Positions 1 through 9,392 of a DNA stretch of 64,000 nucleotides are shown here, piece after piece. Below the pieces are notes generated by a model that saw nothing but the letters and a program-made list of their open reading frames with translations, ran no database searches and was not told the origin of the DNA. The translations under genes and the position numbers were made by a program. This DNA is from Flexivirga meconopsidis (GTDB taxonomy: Bacteria > Actinomycetota > Actinomycetes > Actinomycetales > Dermatophilaceae): the NCBI RefSeq assembly GCF_026162425.1, contig NZ_JAOBQJ010000002.1, positions 620,001 through 684,000 of the forward strand, in the 5' to 3' direction. The first letter of the stretch is position 1; the number at the start of each line of letters is the position of its first letter.

Positions 1-1
1 C

Positions 2-139
2 TACGAGGGGTGGGAGTTCACCGGTCGCGTCGAGACCGTGCTCAGCCGGGGTGAGGTGATCCTCGCGGACGGCGAGTTCAGCGGTTCGCCGGGCCGAGGC
101 CACTTCCAGCAGCGCTCCCTGTCGCAGTACCTCGTCTGA
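2..139 (+). CDS. Dihydropyrimidinase / D-hydantoinase, C-terminal end only
   Basis: Only the last 45 codons are in the window; the frame is open at the left edge. The tail contains GRVETVLSRGEVILADGEF and ends SLSQYLV, which is how cyclic amidohydrolases of the hydantoinase/dihydropyrimidinase family close (the small beta domain after the metal-binding barrel). These enzymes open the ring of dihydrouracil or dihydrothymine. The stop TGA shares its last base with the ATG of the next gene, so the two are translationally coupled. The neighbours downstream (aminotransferase, semialdehyde dehydrogenase) support a role in reductive pyrimidine breakdown. The exact substrate cannot be judged from this fragment. 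Confidence 0.75.
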   Translation, partial: YEGWEFTGRVETVLSRGEVILADGEFSGSPGRGHFQQRSLSQYLV

Positions 140-1185
140 TGGCGCGGCGCTCCCGGCTCGACTTCGGGGTCGTGCTGCAGACGACTCCTCCATCGGCGCG
201 CGTCGTCGATCTGGCCGTGCAGGCAGACCGGTGCGGGTTCGACTACGTGTGGACCTTCGACAGCCACGTGCTGTGGCAGGAGCCCTACCCGATCTACGGG
301 CAGATCCTGGACCGCACCCGCAACGTCACCGTCGGACCGATGGTCACCAACCCGGCCACCCGGGACTCCACGGTCACCGCGTCCCTCTTCGCCACCCTCA
401 ACGAGATGTACGGCAACCGCACGGTGTGCGGCATCGGCCGCGGTGACTCGGCGGTCCGGGTCAACGGCGGCCGGCCGGCGACACTCGGCGCACTGCGCGA
501 ATCCGTAGGCGTGATCAGGGAATTGGCCAACGGTCGCGCGGTCGAGCACGAGGGCGCAACCCTGCGGCTGCCCTGGGCCGAGCGGTCCCGTCTCGGTGTG
601 TGGGTCGCGGCATACGGGCCGAAGGCGCTGCAACTGACCGGCGAGGTCGCCGACGGCTACATCCTGCAGCTGGCCGATCCGCAGATCACCGCATGGATGA
701 TCAAGGCGGTGCGGGACGCGGCCGAAGGGGCCGGTCGCGATCCGGACGAGCTGACGATCTGTGTGGCCGCCCCGGCATACGTCACCGACGGGAGCGACGC
801 GGGGCTGAAACACGCTCGCGAACAGTGCCGCTGGTTCGGCGGCATGGTCGGCAACCACGTGGCCGACATCGTCACCCGCTACGGCGAATCCTCTGGTGTG
901 CCCAAGGCGCTCACCGACTACATCGCCGGCCGCGAGGGGTACGACTACAACCAGCACGGCCGCGCGGGAAACACCCACGCCGCGTTTGTGCCGGACGAGA
1001 TCGTCGACCGCTTCTGCATCATCGGCCCGGTCGAGGAGCAGGTGCGCCGCATCGAGGAACTGCGCGAGCTGGGCGTGGACCAGTTCGCGGTCTACCTGCA
1101 GCACGACGCCAAGGAGCACACGCTGGCCGGGTATGCCGAGCACGTGCTGCCGCAGGTCAACCGGGCCGGGGCGGCGACCACCTGA
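139..1185 (+). CDS. LLM-class flavin/F420-dependent oxidoreductase (TIGR03842-like)
   Basis: A 348-residue luciferase-like monooxygenase-fold protein. The N-terminus (LDFGVVLQTTPPSARVVDLAVQADRCGFDYVWTFDSH) and the internal VCGIGRGDSAVR segment match the actinobacterial F420-dependent LLM subgroup found inside hydantoinase clusters. It would act in the cytoplasm. The reaction in this cluster is not established; a redox step on a pyrimidine or dihydropyrimidine is an inference from the neighbours. ATG 139 overlaps the stop of the hydantoinase gene by one base, which fixes the start. It is the last plus-strand gene before the oppositely oriented MocR regulator. Confidence 0.85.
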   Translation: MARRSRLDFGVVLQTTPPSARVVDLAVQADRCGFDYVWTFDSHVLWQEPYPIYGQILDRTRNVTVGPMVTNPATRDSTVTASLFATLNEMYGNRTVCGIGRGDSAVRVNGGRPATLGALRESVGVIRELANGRAVEHEGATLRLPWAERSRLGVWVAAYGPKALQLTGEVADGYILQLADPQITAWMIKAVRDAAEGAGRDPDELTICVAAPAYVTDGSDAGLKHAREQCRWFGGMVGNHVADIVTRYGESSGVPKALTDYIAGREGYDYNQHGRAGNTHAAFVPDEIVDRFCIIGPVEEQVRRIEELRELGVDQFAVYLQHDAKEHTLAGYAEHVLPQVNRAGAATT

Positions 1186-1204
1186 CCTGGGGCCAGCAGG
1201 TCCA

Positions 1205-2563
1205 CTATCGCGGGCCGGACCAGCCCGGTGCCCGTGCCGCGGCCGCGAGCTGGACGGCAAGGTGTTCGTGGTCGGTCGCGACCAGCCCGCAGGTGACGCG
1301 CAGGTGCGGCTCGGGGCTTGCCGCCGCGCTGAACGGGCGGCCCGCGGCAGCACCGATGCCCCGGCTGGCCAGCAGCACGAGCGCCGCCGCCTCGTCGACG
1401 ACGGGCAGCCAGAGGTTCAAGCCTTCACCGTCTGGAAGGTCGATGCCTTCGGCGGCCAGTCCGTCGGCCAACAGCCTTCTGCGCTGGGCGTATTCGACCC
1501 GGGCGTCGGCCACGGCCCGCACCCCTGCCGGATCCCGGAGCAGCTCAAGCAGCACCTGCTGCAGCAGCCGAGAGGTCCACCCCTGACCCAGCAGACGTCG
1601 CTCCACGAGCGGGTCGATCAGGCTGGCTGGACCGCCGACCGCAGCGATGCGCAGGTCCGGACCGTGCGACTTGGAGAAGCTGCGGATGTGCACCGTGCGC
1701 GCCGGCAGTCGTCGCGCCAGACTGACCGGGCCATGGTCGGACAGGTCGCCGGCCGAGTCGTCCTCGATCACCAGACAGTCGTGGTCGGCGAGCGCGCGAC
1801 AGAGCTCCCCTACCCGGGCAGGGGTGAGCGTCGCACCGGTCGGGTTGTGCCCGCGCGGTTGGAGTACGACGAGCCGCACCCGGCCGCTCAACGCCTCCGC
1901 GAGCGCGTCCGATCGCATGCCGTGCCGGTCGACGGCGACCGGCACCGCGACCGCTCCGGCGGCCTCCAGCCGGTCCAGGATCTGGGGGAAGGTCGGGTCC
2001 TCGACCACCACCCGATCACCCGGCCGCACGAACTGCCCGATCACCTGGTCCAAGGCGTCCATCGCGCCGTCCACCACGGTGATGCGCTCGGGCTCACCCG
2101 GCCAGGTCGCGCGCAGTTGCGCTTCCAGCTCGGGCAGCACCGGAGCCTCGAGGTAGCTGCTCGGCCCGGACCCGGTGCGGATTTTGCGCACTGCCGGTCC
2201 CAGGTCGGGCAGCAGCAGCGGGTCCGGCACCCCCGTGGCGAGGTCGAGGGCGAAGGCCGGCCGCGTCTCCAGCGCCTGCCGGTAGCGCGCCGGGCCGCGT
2301 TGCTCCAGTGACGCGATCCGGGTCCCCCGACGGCCGTCGGTGCGTATTGCCCCGGCCCGGGACAGCAGCGACCAGGCGGCGCTGACGGTGGTCGGTGAGA
2401 CCTGCAACCGGTGCGCGACCTGCCGCACCGGGGGCAGCAGATCTCCTGCGGACAGTTCTCCGGATCGGAGTGCGGCGGTCACCGCGTCAGCAATCCCCCG
2501 CGAGCTCGGCTCGGCCAGATGTGCCCGCATCGCGTCGATGGTGGATTCCCGTGCGGTCGCCAT
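1205..2563 (-). CDS. MocR-family regulator (GntR wHTH fused to class I aminotransferase domain)
   Basis: 452 residues. Residues about 20-85 form a GntR-type winged helix ([29 protein letters not shown], then [17 protein letters not shown]). Residues about 100-445 are a fold-type I PLP domain with the Schiff-base lysine at K298 ([11 protein letters not shown]) and PLP contacts at EDPTFP and HNPTG. Such fusions bind PLP or an amino-acid/PLP adduct and act as transcription regulators. It is transcribed divergently from the semialdehyde dehydrogenase gene, so control of the beta-alanine/pyrimidine genes is the natural inference. A TAATGT box lies exactly 7 nt before the ATG, so the transcript is probably leaderless. 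Confidence 0.9.
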   Translation of the reverse strand: MATARESTIDAMRAHLAEPSSRGIADAVTAALRSGELSAGDLLPPVRQVAHRLQVSPTTVSAAWSLLSRAGAIRTDGRRGTRIASLEQRGPARYRQALETRPAFALDLATGVPDPLLLPDLGPAVRKIRTGSGPSSYLEAPVLPELEAQLRATWPGEPERITVVDGAMDALDQVIGQFVRPGDRVVVEDPTFPQILDRLEAAGAVAVPVAVDRHGMRSDALAEALSGRVRLVVLQPRGHNPTGATLTPARVGELCRALADHDCLVIEDDSAGDLSDHGPVSLARRLPARTVHIRSFSKSHGPDLRIAAVGGPASLIDPLVERRLLGQGWTSRLLQQVLLELLRDPAGVRAVADARVEYAQRRRLLADGLAAEGIDLPDGEGLNLWLPVVDEAAALVLLASRGIGAAAGRPFSAAASPEPHLRVTCGLVATDHEHLAVQLAAAARAPGWSGPR

Positions 2564-2623
2564 GTTTGTAACATTACATTGTTTCTATTGTCACGCTACC
2601 CGACCACACGTAGCGTGTCCGGT
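2564..2623. promoter_or_regulatory. Divergent overlapping promoters, MocR gene / semialdehyde dehydrogenase
   Basis: This 60-bp spacer is AT-rich compared with its surroundings. For the plus-strand gene there is TTGTCA (2588-2593), 17 bp, TAGCGT (2611-2616), then 7 nt to ATG 2624, a complete leaderless promoter. For the minus-strand gene, TAATGT (complement of 2571-2576) lies 7 nt from its ATG. The direct repeat ATTGT-N4-ATTGT and the small palindrome GTAACATTAC overlap both promoters. They are candidate MocR binding sites, since MocR proteins often use repeated half-sites. Confidence 0.65.
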
Positions 2624-4114
2624 ATGACGACGGGCATTCACCACTGGATCAACGGGGCCGAGCGCGCCGGCACCTCGGGCAACACCGGACCAGTCTTCAA
2701 TCCGGCAACCGGGCAGCAGACCGGCGAGGTCGACCTGGCCGACGTCGGCGAGGTGGACGCCGCGGTGCAGGCCGCCAAGGAAGCGGCCAAGACCTGGTCG
2801 CGCAGTTCGCTGTCGCAGCGCGCGGGGATCCTCTTCGCCTTCCGGCAGCTGGTCCACGACCACGCCGACGAGCTGGCCGCGATCCTCACTGCCGAGCACG
2901 GCAAGGTGCTCAGCGATGCGAAGGGCGAGCTGGCCCGAGGGTTGGAGAACGTCGAATTCGCCACCGGCATACCGCAATTGCTCAAGGGGGGTTATTCGTC
3001 GCAGGCGTCCACCGGTGTCGACGTCTACTCGATCCGGCAGCCGCTCGGGGTGGTAGCGGGCATCACGCCGTTCAACTTCCCGGCAATGGTGCCGCTGTGG
3101 ATGTGCGCCAACGCAATCGCATGCGGCAACACCTTCGTGTTGAAGCCCAGCGAGAAGGACCCGTCCGCCTCGCTGCTGCTGGCACGCCTGTGGAAGCAAG
3201 CCGGCCTGCCCGACGGCGTCTTCAACGTCGTGCACGGCGACAAGACGGCAGTGGACGCGCTGTTGGACCACCCCGATGTGGCTGCGGTCAGCTTCGTCGG
3301 ATCCACCCCGATCGCGCGTTACATCTACGAGAAGGGCACGCACGCCGGCAAACGAGTGCAGGCACTCGGCGGCGCCAAGAACCACATGGTGGTGCTGCCC
3401 GATGCCGACCTCGACCTTGCCGCGGACGCGGCGGTGTCCGCGGCATACGGTGCCGCCGGCGAGCGCTGTATGGCGATCTCGGTCTGCGTCACCGTCGGCG
3501 ACGTCGCCGACGACCTGGTCCCGGCCATCGCAAAACGACTGCCCTCGTTGCGGATCGGCAATGGTGCCGAGGCGGGCGTCGAGATGGGACCGCTGATCAC
3601 CGCCGAGCACCGCGACAAAGTCGCCGGTTACATCGCCGCGGGCGAGGAGGCCGGCGCGACGTTGGTCACCGACGGCCGCTCCGCCGACGTCCCGGACGAC
3701 GGGTTCTTCCTCGGCACCACGCTGCTGGACAACGTCACCCCGCAGATGAGCGTCTACACCGACGAGATCTTCGGCCCGGTGCTGTCGGTGGTTCGCTGCG
3801 AGACCTTCGAGGAAGCGCTGGAGCTGATCAACGCAAACGAATTTGCAAACGGCACAGCTATTTTCACCCGTGACGGCGGCGCGGCGCGGGAGTTCCAGAA
3901 CGACGTCGAGGTCGGCATGGTCGGCATCAACGTGCCGATCCCGGTGCCGGTCGCCTACTACTCGTTCGGCGGCTGGAAGGCGTCGCTCTTCGGCGACTCC
4001 CACATGTACGGACCCGAGGGCATCAACTTCTACACCCGCGGCAAGGTCGTCACCAGCCGGTGGCCGGACCCGGCGACCTCGCAGGTCGACCTCGGCTTCC
4101 CGACGACCCGCTGA
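2624..4114 (+). CDS. mmsA: CoA-acylating methylmalonate/malonate-semialdehyde dehydrogenase
   Basis: 496 residues of the aldehyde dehydrogenase superfamily. It has the catalytic cysteine C282 ([11 protein letters not shown]), the oxyanion asparagine in TPFNFP and the FVGST cofactor loop. The segment LGGAKNH replaces the LELGG glutamate of hydrolytic ALDHs, which is typical of the CoA-dependent methylmalonate-semialdehyde type. The expected reaction is semialdehyde + CoA + NAD to acetyl- or propionyl-CoA + CO2 + NADH. A longer upstream frame exists, but ATG 2624 has a perfect leaderless promoter and the family's usual length. It is followed 28 nt later by an aminotransferase that would supply its substrate. 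Confidence 0.93.
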   Translation: MTTGIHHWINGAERAGTSGNTGPVFNPATGQQTGEVDLADVGEVDAAVQAAKEAAKTWSRSSLSQRAGILFAFRQLVHDHADELAAILTAEHGKVLSDAKGELARGLENVEFATGIPQLLKGGYSSQASTGVDVYSIRQPLGVVAGITPFNFPAMVPLWMCANAIACGNTFVLKPSEKDPSASLLLARLWKQAGLPDGVFNVVHGDKTAVDALLDHPDVAAVSFVGSTPIARYIYEKGTHAGKRVQALGGAKNHMVVLPDADLDLAADAAVSAAYGAAGERCMAISVCVTVGDVADDLVPAIAKRLPSLRIGNGAEAGVEMGPLITAEHRDKVAGYIAAGEEAGATLVTDGRSADVPDDGFFLGTTLLDNVTPQMSVYTDEIFGPVLSVVRCETFEEALELINANEFANGTAIFTRDGGAAREFQNDVEVGMVGINVPIPVPVAYYSFGGWKASLFGDSHMYGPEGINFYTRGKVVTSRWPDPATSQVDLGFPTTR

Positions 4115-4142
4115 GTCACCCCGCAACGAGAAGGAATCTCCA

Positions 4143-5501
4143 GTGAGCACAAACGATTTCGGCCTCTCCGGTGACCAGGTGAAGGCGTTGGACAAGCAGC
4201 ACGTCTTCCACTCCTGGTCGGCGCAGGCAGCCCTCGACCCAATGGCGATCGAGCGGGGTGAGGGTTCCTACGTCTGGGATTACGACGGCAATCGCTACCT
4301 CGACTTCGGGTCGCAACTGGTCAACGTCAACATCGGCCATCAGCACCCGAAACTCGTTGCCGCCATACAAGATCAGGCGGCACGGATGTGCACGATCGCG
4401 CCCTCGGTGGCCAACGACGTGCGCAGCGAAGCGGCCCGGCGGATCACCGAGGTGGCCCCGGAGAAGCTGACCAAGGTGTTTTTCACCAATGGCGGCGCGG
4501 AAGCCAACGAGTACGCGATCCGGCTGGCCAAGGGGCACACCGGCCGGCCCAAGATCCTGACCACCTATCGCAGCTACCACGGCGCGACGACCGGTGCGAT
4601 CGGACTGACCGGCGACCCGCGCCGGTGGGCCAACGAGCCGGTCACCCACGGCACCGTGCACTTCTGGGGGCCGTATCCCTACCGCAGCCAGTTCCACTCC
4701 GACTCACCGGAGCAGGAGACCGAGCGCGCGCTGCAGCACCTGCGCGACGTGGTGATGGTCGAGGGGCCGCAGACGATCGCGGCGATCATGCTGGAGACCG
4801 TGGTCGGCACCAACGGCATCCTCGTGCCGCCGCCGGGCTACCTCGCCGGGGTCCGCGAGATCTGCGACGAGCACGGCATCGTGATGATCGCCGACGAGGT
4901 GATGAGCGGATTCGGCCGGTGCGGGCAGTGGTTCGCGATCGACGCGTGGGACGTCGCGCCCGACCTGATCAGCTTCGCCAAGGGCGTCAACTCCGGATAC
5001 GTGCCGCTCGGCGGGGTCGTCATCCACGAGGACATCGCTGCGTCATACGACGAGAAGCCGTTCCCGGGCGGCCTGACCTACTCCGGGCACCCTCTCGCCT
5101 GCGCGTCGGCGGTCGCCTCGATGCGGATCTTCGAGGAGGAGGACATCCTCGGCCACGTCCGCCGTATGGCGCAGGACGTCTACGAACCGCGGCTGCGCGA
5201 GCTGGCCGACCGGCACCCGTCGGTCGGGGACGTCCGCGGGATCGGCGCGTTCTGGGCGCTGGAACTGGTGCGCGACCGGGAGACCCGCGAGCCGCTGGTG
5301 CCGTTCAACGCGACCGCCGCCGACGCCGCTCCGATGGCGCAGTTCGCCGCCGCCTGCAAGCAGCGGGGGCTGCTGCCGTTCACCCACTTCAACCGCACGC
5401 ACGTCGTGCCGCCCTGCACGACCACCAAGGAGGAGGCGCTCGAGGGCATCGCGATCCTCGACGAGGCGCTCAAGGTCGCCGACGAGCACTACACCGGCTA
5501 G
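4143..5501 (+). CDS. Class III (omega) aminotransferase, probably beta-alanine:pyruvate type
   Basis: 452 residues. PLP-binding motifs of subgroup III are present: FFTNGGAEANEYAIRLA, SYHGAT, ADEVMSGFGR (D251) and the Schiff-base lysine K280 in SFAKGVNSGYVPLGG. GTG 4143 is preceded by AAGGAA at a good distance. It follows mmsA by 28 nt, so the two are probably co-transcribed. Transamination of beta-alanine (or 3-aminoisobutyrate) gives malonate (or methylmalonate) semialdehyde, which MmsA then oxidises; this pathway assignment rests on context. Taurine or GABA as substrate cannot be excluded. Confidence 0.87.
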   Translation: MSTNDFGLSGDQVKALDKQHVFHSWSAQAALDPMAIERGEGSYVWDYDGNRYLDFGSQLVNVNIGHQHPKLVAAIQDQAARMCTIAPSVANDVRSEAARRITEVAPEKLTKVFFTNGGAEANEYAIRLAKGHTGRPKILTTYRSYHGATTGAIGLTGDPRRWANEPVTHGTVHFWGPYPYRSQFHSDSPEQETERALQHLRDVVMVEGPQTIAAIMLETVVGTNGILVPPPGYLAGVREICDEHGIVMIADEVMSGFGRCGQWFAIDAWDVAPDLISFAKGVNSGYVPLGGVVIHEDIAASYDEKPFPGGLTYSGHPLACASAVASMRIFEEEDILGHVRRMAQDVYEPRLRELADRHPSVGDVRGIGAFWALELVRDRETREPLVPFNATAADAAPMAQFAAACKQRGLLPFTHFNRTHVVPPCTTTKEEALEGIAILDEALKVADEHYTG

Positions 5502-5511
5502 TCCCTTCGCC

Positions 5512-5599
5512 GACAGGCTCACTTATCTCCCACAGGCACACTTATTCGGCGCCCCGTTCGCCCGGATAAGTAGGCCTGTCGACGGTAAGTGAGCCTCTC
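5512..5599. repeat. Four-unit ACAGGCNNACTTAT repeat with inverted arrangement
   Basis: Four copies of a 14-15 bp unit lie between two converging genes: GACAGGCTCACTTAT (5512-5526), CACAGGCACACTTAT (5531-5545), then two inverted copies at 5566-5580 and 5586-5599. The outer pair can form a stem of about 17 bp with one mismatch (5510-5526 against 5586-5602). It may serve as a bidirectional terminator or a REP-like element. Confidence 0.7.
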
Positions 5600-5636
5600 G
5601 GCGGGAGGGCAGCGCCGTCGCCGACGACCCGCCGGC

Positions 5637-6008
5637 TCACACCTGCGGGATGTCCGCGCTGCCCTCGCGGTAGATCTTGGCGGCCGCGATGCGGCCGTCG
5701 CGGAGGGTGTAGAACCCGGCGATCGGCGCCTGCACGACCGTGCCCTCGACCGTCATCGTCTCGACCAGCTCGGCCGCGACCACTGACGCAGCGTCGCCGC
5801 CGACGACCCGCAGCACCCGCAACTGCGGCGCGATCGCCGCGAAGGTTCCGCTGAACAACTCGCGCAGCTCGGCCTGCCCGGAGCAGGTGTAACGCCCGGT
5901 CACCCAGACCGCGTCTTCGGTGAATCCGGCGAGCAGCCCGGGCAGGTCGCGGGCGTTGAAGGCGGTGACGTGGGCGTCGAGCGCGGCGCTCGCCATACGG
6001 TCGGTCAT
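5637..6008 (-). CDS. SnoaL/NTF2-like (DUF4440-type) protein
   Basis: 123 residues with the NTF2-like alpha+beta pattern: an N-terminal helix (ALDAHVTAFNARDLPGLLAGFTEDAVWVTGRY), then strands ending in GFYTLRDGRIAAAKIYRE. The fold is used by small enzymes and binding proteins acting on hydrophobic ligands; no catalytic residues are diagnostic here, so the function is unknown. I start at MTDRMASAAL; a longer frame upstream runs into the valS promoter region and lacks family sequence. It is divergent from valS with a 64-bp gap. Confidence 0.75.
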   Translation of the reverse strand: MTDRMASAALDAHVTAFNARDLPGLLAGFTEDAVWVTGRYTCSGQAELRELFSGTFAAIAPQLRVLRVVGGDAASVVAAELVETMTVEGTVVQAPIAGFYTLRDGRIAAAKIYREGSADIPQV

Positions 6009-6072
6009 GCGGCCCAGCCTGCCGCACCAACCGATTCGATCCGGGGCGCCCCCGGATGGGATCATGTGTCGC

Positions 6073-8712
6073 ATGACTGACTCCGCCCACCCGCGCACCG
6101 CCCAGGTCCCCGACAAGCCCACCGTCGACGGCTTGGAGGACAAGTGGGCTGCCGTATGGCGGGAGCAGGGCACCTACAGCTTCGACCGGGACCGTGCGCT
6201 CGAGCTGCCGCGCGACCAGGTCTTCTCGATCGACACTCCCCCGCCGACCGCGAGCGGCAGCCTGCACGTGGGGCACGTCTTCGCCTACACCCACACCGAC
6301 TGCATGGGCCGCTACCAGCGGATGCGCGGCAAGGAGGTGTTCTTCCCGATCGGCTGGGACGACAACGGCCTGCCGACCGAGCGCCGCGTGCAGAACTACT
6401 ACGGCGTGCGCGGCGACCACGGTGCGGCATACGACCCCGACTTCACCCCGCCGCTGCAGGGTGCGGAGGGCAAGTCGGTGAAGGCGGCCGACCAGGTGCC
6501 GGTCAGCCGCGCCAATTTCATCGCGCTGTGCGAGGAGCTCACCGAGAAGGACGAAGTGACCTTCGAGTCGCTCTTCGAGCGGCTCGGCGTCTCCTGCGAC
6601 TGGGCGCGGACCTACCGCACCATCGACGACCGCTCGCGCGCGGTCGCGCAGGAGGCGTTCCTGCACAACGTCGAGCGCGGCGAGGCCTACCAGGCGCAGG
6701 CGCCGGGGCTGTGGGACGTGACCTTCCAATCCGCAGTGGCCCAAGCCGAATTGGAGGCTCGCGACTACCCGGGCGCCTTCCACCGGGTGGCGTTCCACCA
6801 CGGTGACGAGCCGATCTACATCGAGACCACCCGTCCTGAGCTCATCCCGGCCTGCGTGGCGCTGATCGCCCACCCGGACGACGAGCGCTACCAGCCGCTC
6901 TTCGGATCCACCGTCACCTCACCGCTTTTCGGCGTCGAGGTGCCCGTGCTGGCACACCCCGCGGCCGAGCCCGACAAGGGCGCCGGCATCGCGATGTGCT
7001 GCACCTTCGGTGACCTCACCGACGTGATGTGGTGGCGCGAGTTGCAACTGCCGACCCGCTCGATCATCACCCGCGTCGGCCGCCTGCAGGCCGAGACCCC
7101 GGACTGGATCGCCGGCGGTCCCGGCGCCGGCCTGTATGCCGAGAGCCTCGCGGGCAAGACCGTGCACTCGGCCCGCACCGCCGTCGTGGACGCACTGCGG
7201 GAGTCGGGTGACCTCGACGGCGAGCCCAAGCCGACCCAGCGCAAGGCGAACTTCTTCGAGAAGGGCGACAAGCCGCTGGAGATCGTCACCAGCCGCCAGT
7301 GGTACCTCACCAACGGCGGCCGCAACGCCGACCTGCGCAAGGAGCTCGTCGCGCGCGGCGAGCAGGTCCACTTCCACCCGGCGTTCATGCGCAGCCGCTA
7401 CACCAACTGGGTCGACGGCCTCAACGGCGACTGGCTGATCAGCCGCCAGCGCTTCTTCGGGGTGCCGTTCCCGGTCTGGTATCCGCTCGACGCCGACGGC
7501 GAGGCCGACCACGAGCACCCGATCCTCGCCGACCCCGAGTCACTTCCGGTCGATCCGGCGACCGACGTGCCGTCCGGCTACACCGCCGAACAGCGTGACG
7601 TGCCAGGCGGATTCACCGCTGACCCGGACATCATGGACACCTGGGCGACGTCGTCGCTGAGCCCGCAGATCGCCACCGGCTGGCCGGTCGCGAGCAACGC
7701 CGGCGGCCGCAACGACGCCGAGCTCTTCGCCAAGCTCTTCCCGATGGACGTGCGCAGCCAGGGCCACGACATCATCCGCACCTGGCTCTTCTCGACGGTC
7801 GTGCGGGCCCACTTCGAGAACGACACCGTGCCGTGGCAGAACGCCTCGATCAACGGCTGGATCCTCGACCCGGACCGCAAGAAGATGTCCAAGTCGAAGG
7901 GCAACGCGGTCACCCCGGAGGACGTGCTGAAGAAGCACAGCGCCGACGCGGTCCGCTACTGGGCGGCGTCCGGCCGGCTGGGCGCCGATGCGGCATACGA
8001 CGAGAGCCAGATGAAGGTCGGCCGGCGCCTCGCGATGAAGCTGCTCAATGCCAGCAAGTTCGCGCTCGGCATGGGCGAAGTTGAGGGCGACCTGGACGCG
8101 GCCGTCACCGAGCCGCTCGACCTGGCGATGCTGGCCGGCCTGCGCACGGTGGTCGAGCAGGCGACCAAGCACTTCGAGGCGTGGGACTACACCCGCAGCC
8201 TGGAGCTGACCGAGGCGTTCTTCTGGACCTTCTGCGACGACTACATCGAGCTGGTCAAGGATCGCGCGTATGGCGGGCAGGGTGAGGCCGCCGCGGCCAG
8301 CGCCCGCGCGGCGTTGCGCATCGCGCTGAACGTCCAATTGCGTTTGTTCGCACCGTTCCTGCCCTACTCGACCGAGGAAGTGTGGTCGTGGTGGCAGGAG
8401 GGTTCGGTGCACCGCAGCAGCTGGCCGACGGCCGATGAGACCGGCCCCGGCAGCGGCGAGCCGGCCGCGCTGCACGCGGTGGGCGAGGCGCTCGCCGGCC
8501 TGCGCAAGGCCAAGTCGGACGCCAAGCTCGGCATGCGCGCCGAGGTCACCGCCGCCACCCTCGCGGCGCCGGCCGACCTGCAGGAGCTGGTGCGCCGGTC
8601 CGAGCGCGACCTGCGCGCCGCCGGCAAGGTCACCGGCGATCTCGGGTATGACGACGCCGAGCGCCTCGAGGTGCGCGACGTCGAGCTGGTGCCGCCGCCG
8701 CCGAAGCACTAG
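6073..8712 (+). CDS. valS: Valyl-tRNA synthetase
   Basis: 879-residue class Ia aminoacyl-tRNA synthetase that charges tRNA-Val. The HIGH-type signature is HVGH (residues 65-68, in PPPTASGSLHVGHVF) and the second signature is KMSKS (604-608). The segment GWDDNGLPTERRVQNYYGV is characteristic of ValRS. The editing domain lies between them and the anticodon-binding domain follows KMSKS. The start is ATG 6073 because the protein then begins at the usual place (MTDSAHPRT...). No strong Shine-Dalgarno is visible. A short stem (ACCCGGC 8745-8751 with GCCGGGT 8761-8767) lies downstream. Confidence 0.96.
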   Translation: MTDSAHPRTAQVPDKPTVDGLEDKWAAVWREQGTYSFDRDRALELPRDQVFSIDTPPPTASGSLHVGHVFAYTHTDCMGRYQRMRGKEVFFPIGWDDNGLPTERRVQNYYGVRGDHGAAYDPDFTPPLQGAEGKSVKAADQVPVSRANFIALCEELTEKDEVTFESLFERLGVSCDWARTYRTIDDRSRAVAQEAFLHNVERGEAYQAQAPGLWDVTFQSAVAQAELEARDYPGAFHRVAFHHGDEPIYIETTRPELIPACVALIAHPDDERYQPLFGSTVTSPLFGVEVPVLAHPAAEPDKGAGIAMCCTFGDLTDVMWWRELQLPTRSIITRVGRLQAETPDWIAGGPGAGLYAESLAGKTVHSARTAVVDALRESGDLDGEPKPTQRKANFFEKGDKPLEIVTSRQWYLTNGGRNADLRKELVARGEQVHFHPAFMRSRYTNWVDGLNGDWLISRQRFFGVPFPVWYPLDADGEADHEHPILADPESLPVDPATDVPSGYTAEQRDVPGGFTADPDIMDTWATSSLSPQIATGWPVASNAGGRNDAELFAKLFPMDVRSQGHDIIRTWLFSTVVRAHFENDTVPWQNASINGWILDPDRKKMSKSKGNAVTPEDVLKKHSADAVRYWAASGRLGADAAYDESQMKVGRRLAMKLLNASKFALGMGEVEGDLDAAVTEPLDLAMLAGLRTVVEQATKHFEAWDYTRSLELTEAFFWTFCDDYIELVKDRAYGGQGEAAAASARAALRIALNVQLRLFAPFLPYSTEEVWSWWQEGSVHRSSWPTADETGPGSGEPAALHAVGEALAGLRKAKSDAKLGMRAEVTAATLAAPADLQELVRRSERDLRAAGKVTGDLGYDDAERLEVRDVELVPPPPKH

Positions 8713-8783
8713 GTCGCCCCCACAAGGCGGCAAAGAAATGGACAACCCGGCACGCCAGCCGCCGGGTCTGGTTACCTTTGCGT

Positions 8784-9380
8784 ATGTTCGCTGACGTCGC
8801 CGACCGTATCGCCGAGTACCCCCGTGGCCGGCTGCTCGCAGTTGTCGCCGTGATCGCAGCTGCGCTGCTGCTGGTGATCGTCCTGGTCCTCGCCCTCATC
8901 GGGTTCAACTGGCTCAAGGCCGACGACGGCGTCAAGTCGGACATGATTGTCGACCCGCAGCTGCCGACCACCTCCAACCCGACCCAGATGGCGGCCCGGC
9001 TCAACCAGGCGGACGCGAAATGGAACGTGCGAGCAACCTCCCCGTCGCAGGTTCCGGACACCGTGGCTGGGCAGATCAGCCTGCCGCTCAAGGACGACAA
9101 GGCGCTCATCAGCAACCTGGCCGACCCCGATTCGGTCCGCCGCAATGGCGCCCTGCTCATGGTCTGGACCGGTTACTCACCCGCCGCGGAGAAGCTGATC
9201 ACCGACGACCCGCCGGTCTTCGACGACGGCAACCGGGACGGCGCCAAGAAGCGCTACCAACTGGGCACCTGGGTTGCCTACTACTCCCCCGCCGGCGCCG
9301 TCACCAATCGCACCGATGAGGTCCGCGATTACCTCACGGTCGTCGCCAAGTGCCCCTACGACACAAAGCCGTGTGACTGA
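8784..9380 (+). CDS. Membrane-anchored protein of unknown function
   Basis: 198 residues. A short cytoplasmic N-terminus is followed by one strongly hydrophobic helix (about residues 17-43, LLAVVAVIAAALLLVIVLVLALIGF); the remaining ~155 residues would be extracellular. I do not recognise the domain. There is a C-terminal pair of cysteines (AKCPYDTKPCD) seven residues apart that could form a disulfide. TTG 8778 is an alternative start two codons upstream. It converges on the signal peptidase gene, with a weak hairpin (CGCCGA/TCGGCG, 9386-9402) at the junction. Confidence 0.7.
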   Translation: MFADVADRIAEYPRGRLLAVVAVIAAALLLVIVLVLALIGFNWLKADDGVKSDMIVDPQLPTTSNPTQMAARLNQADAKWNVRATSPSQVPDTVAGQISLPLKDDKALISNLADPDSVRRNGALLMVWTGYSPAAEKLITDDPPVFDDGNRDGAKKRYQLGTWVAYYSPAGAVTNRTDEVRDYLTVVAKCPYDTKPCD

Positions 9381-9392
9381 CCCTGCGCCGAC

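Noticed and set aside
1-1353. 450-codon minus-strand frame opposite the LLM gene
   Set aside because: Arg/Pro/His-rich composition and no recognisable domain; the plus strand encodes a clear LLM protein there.
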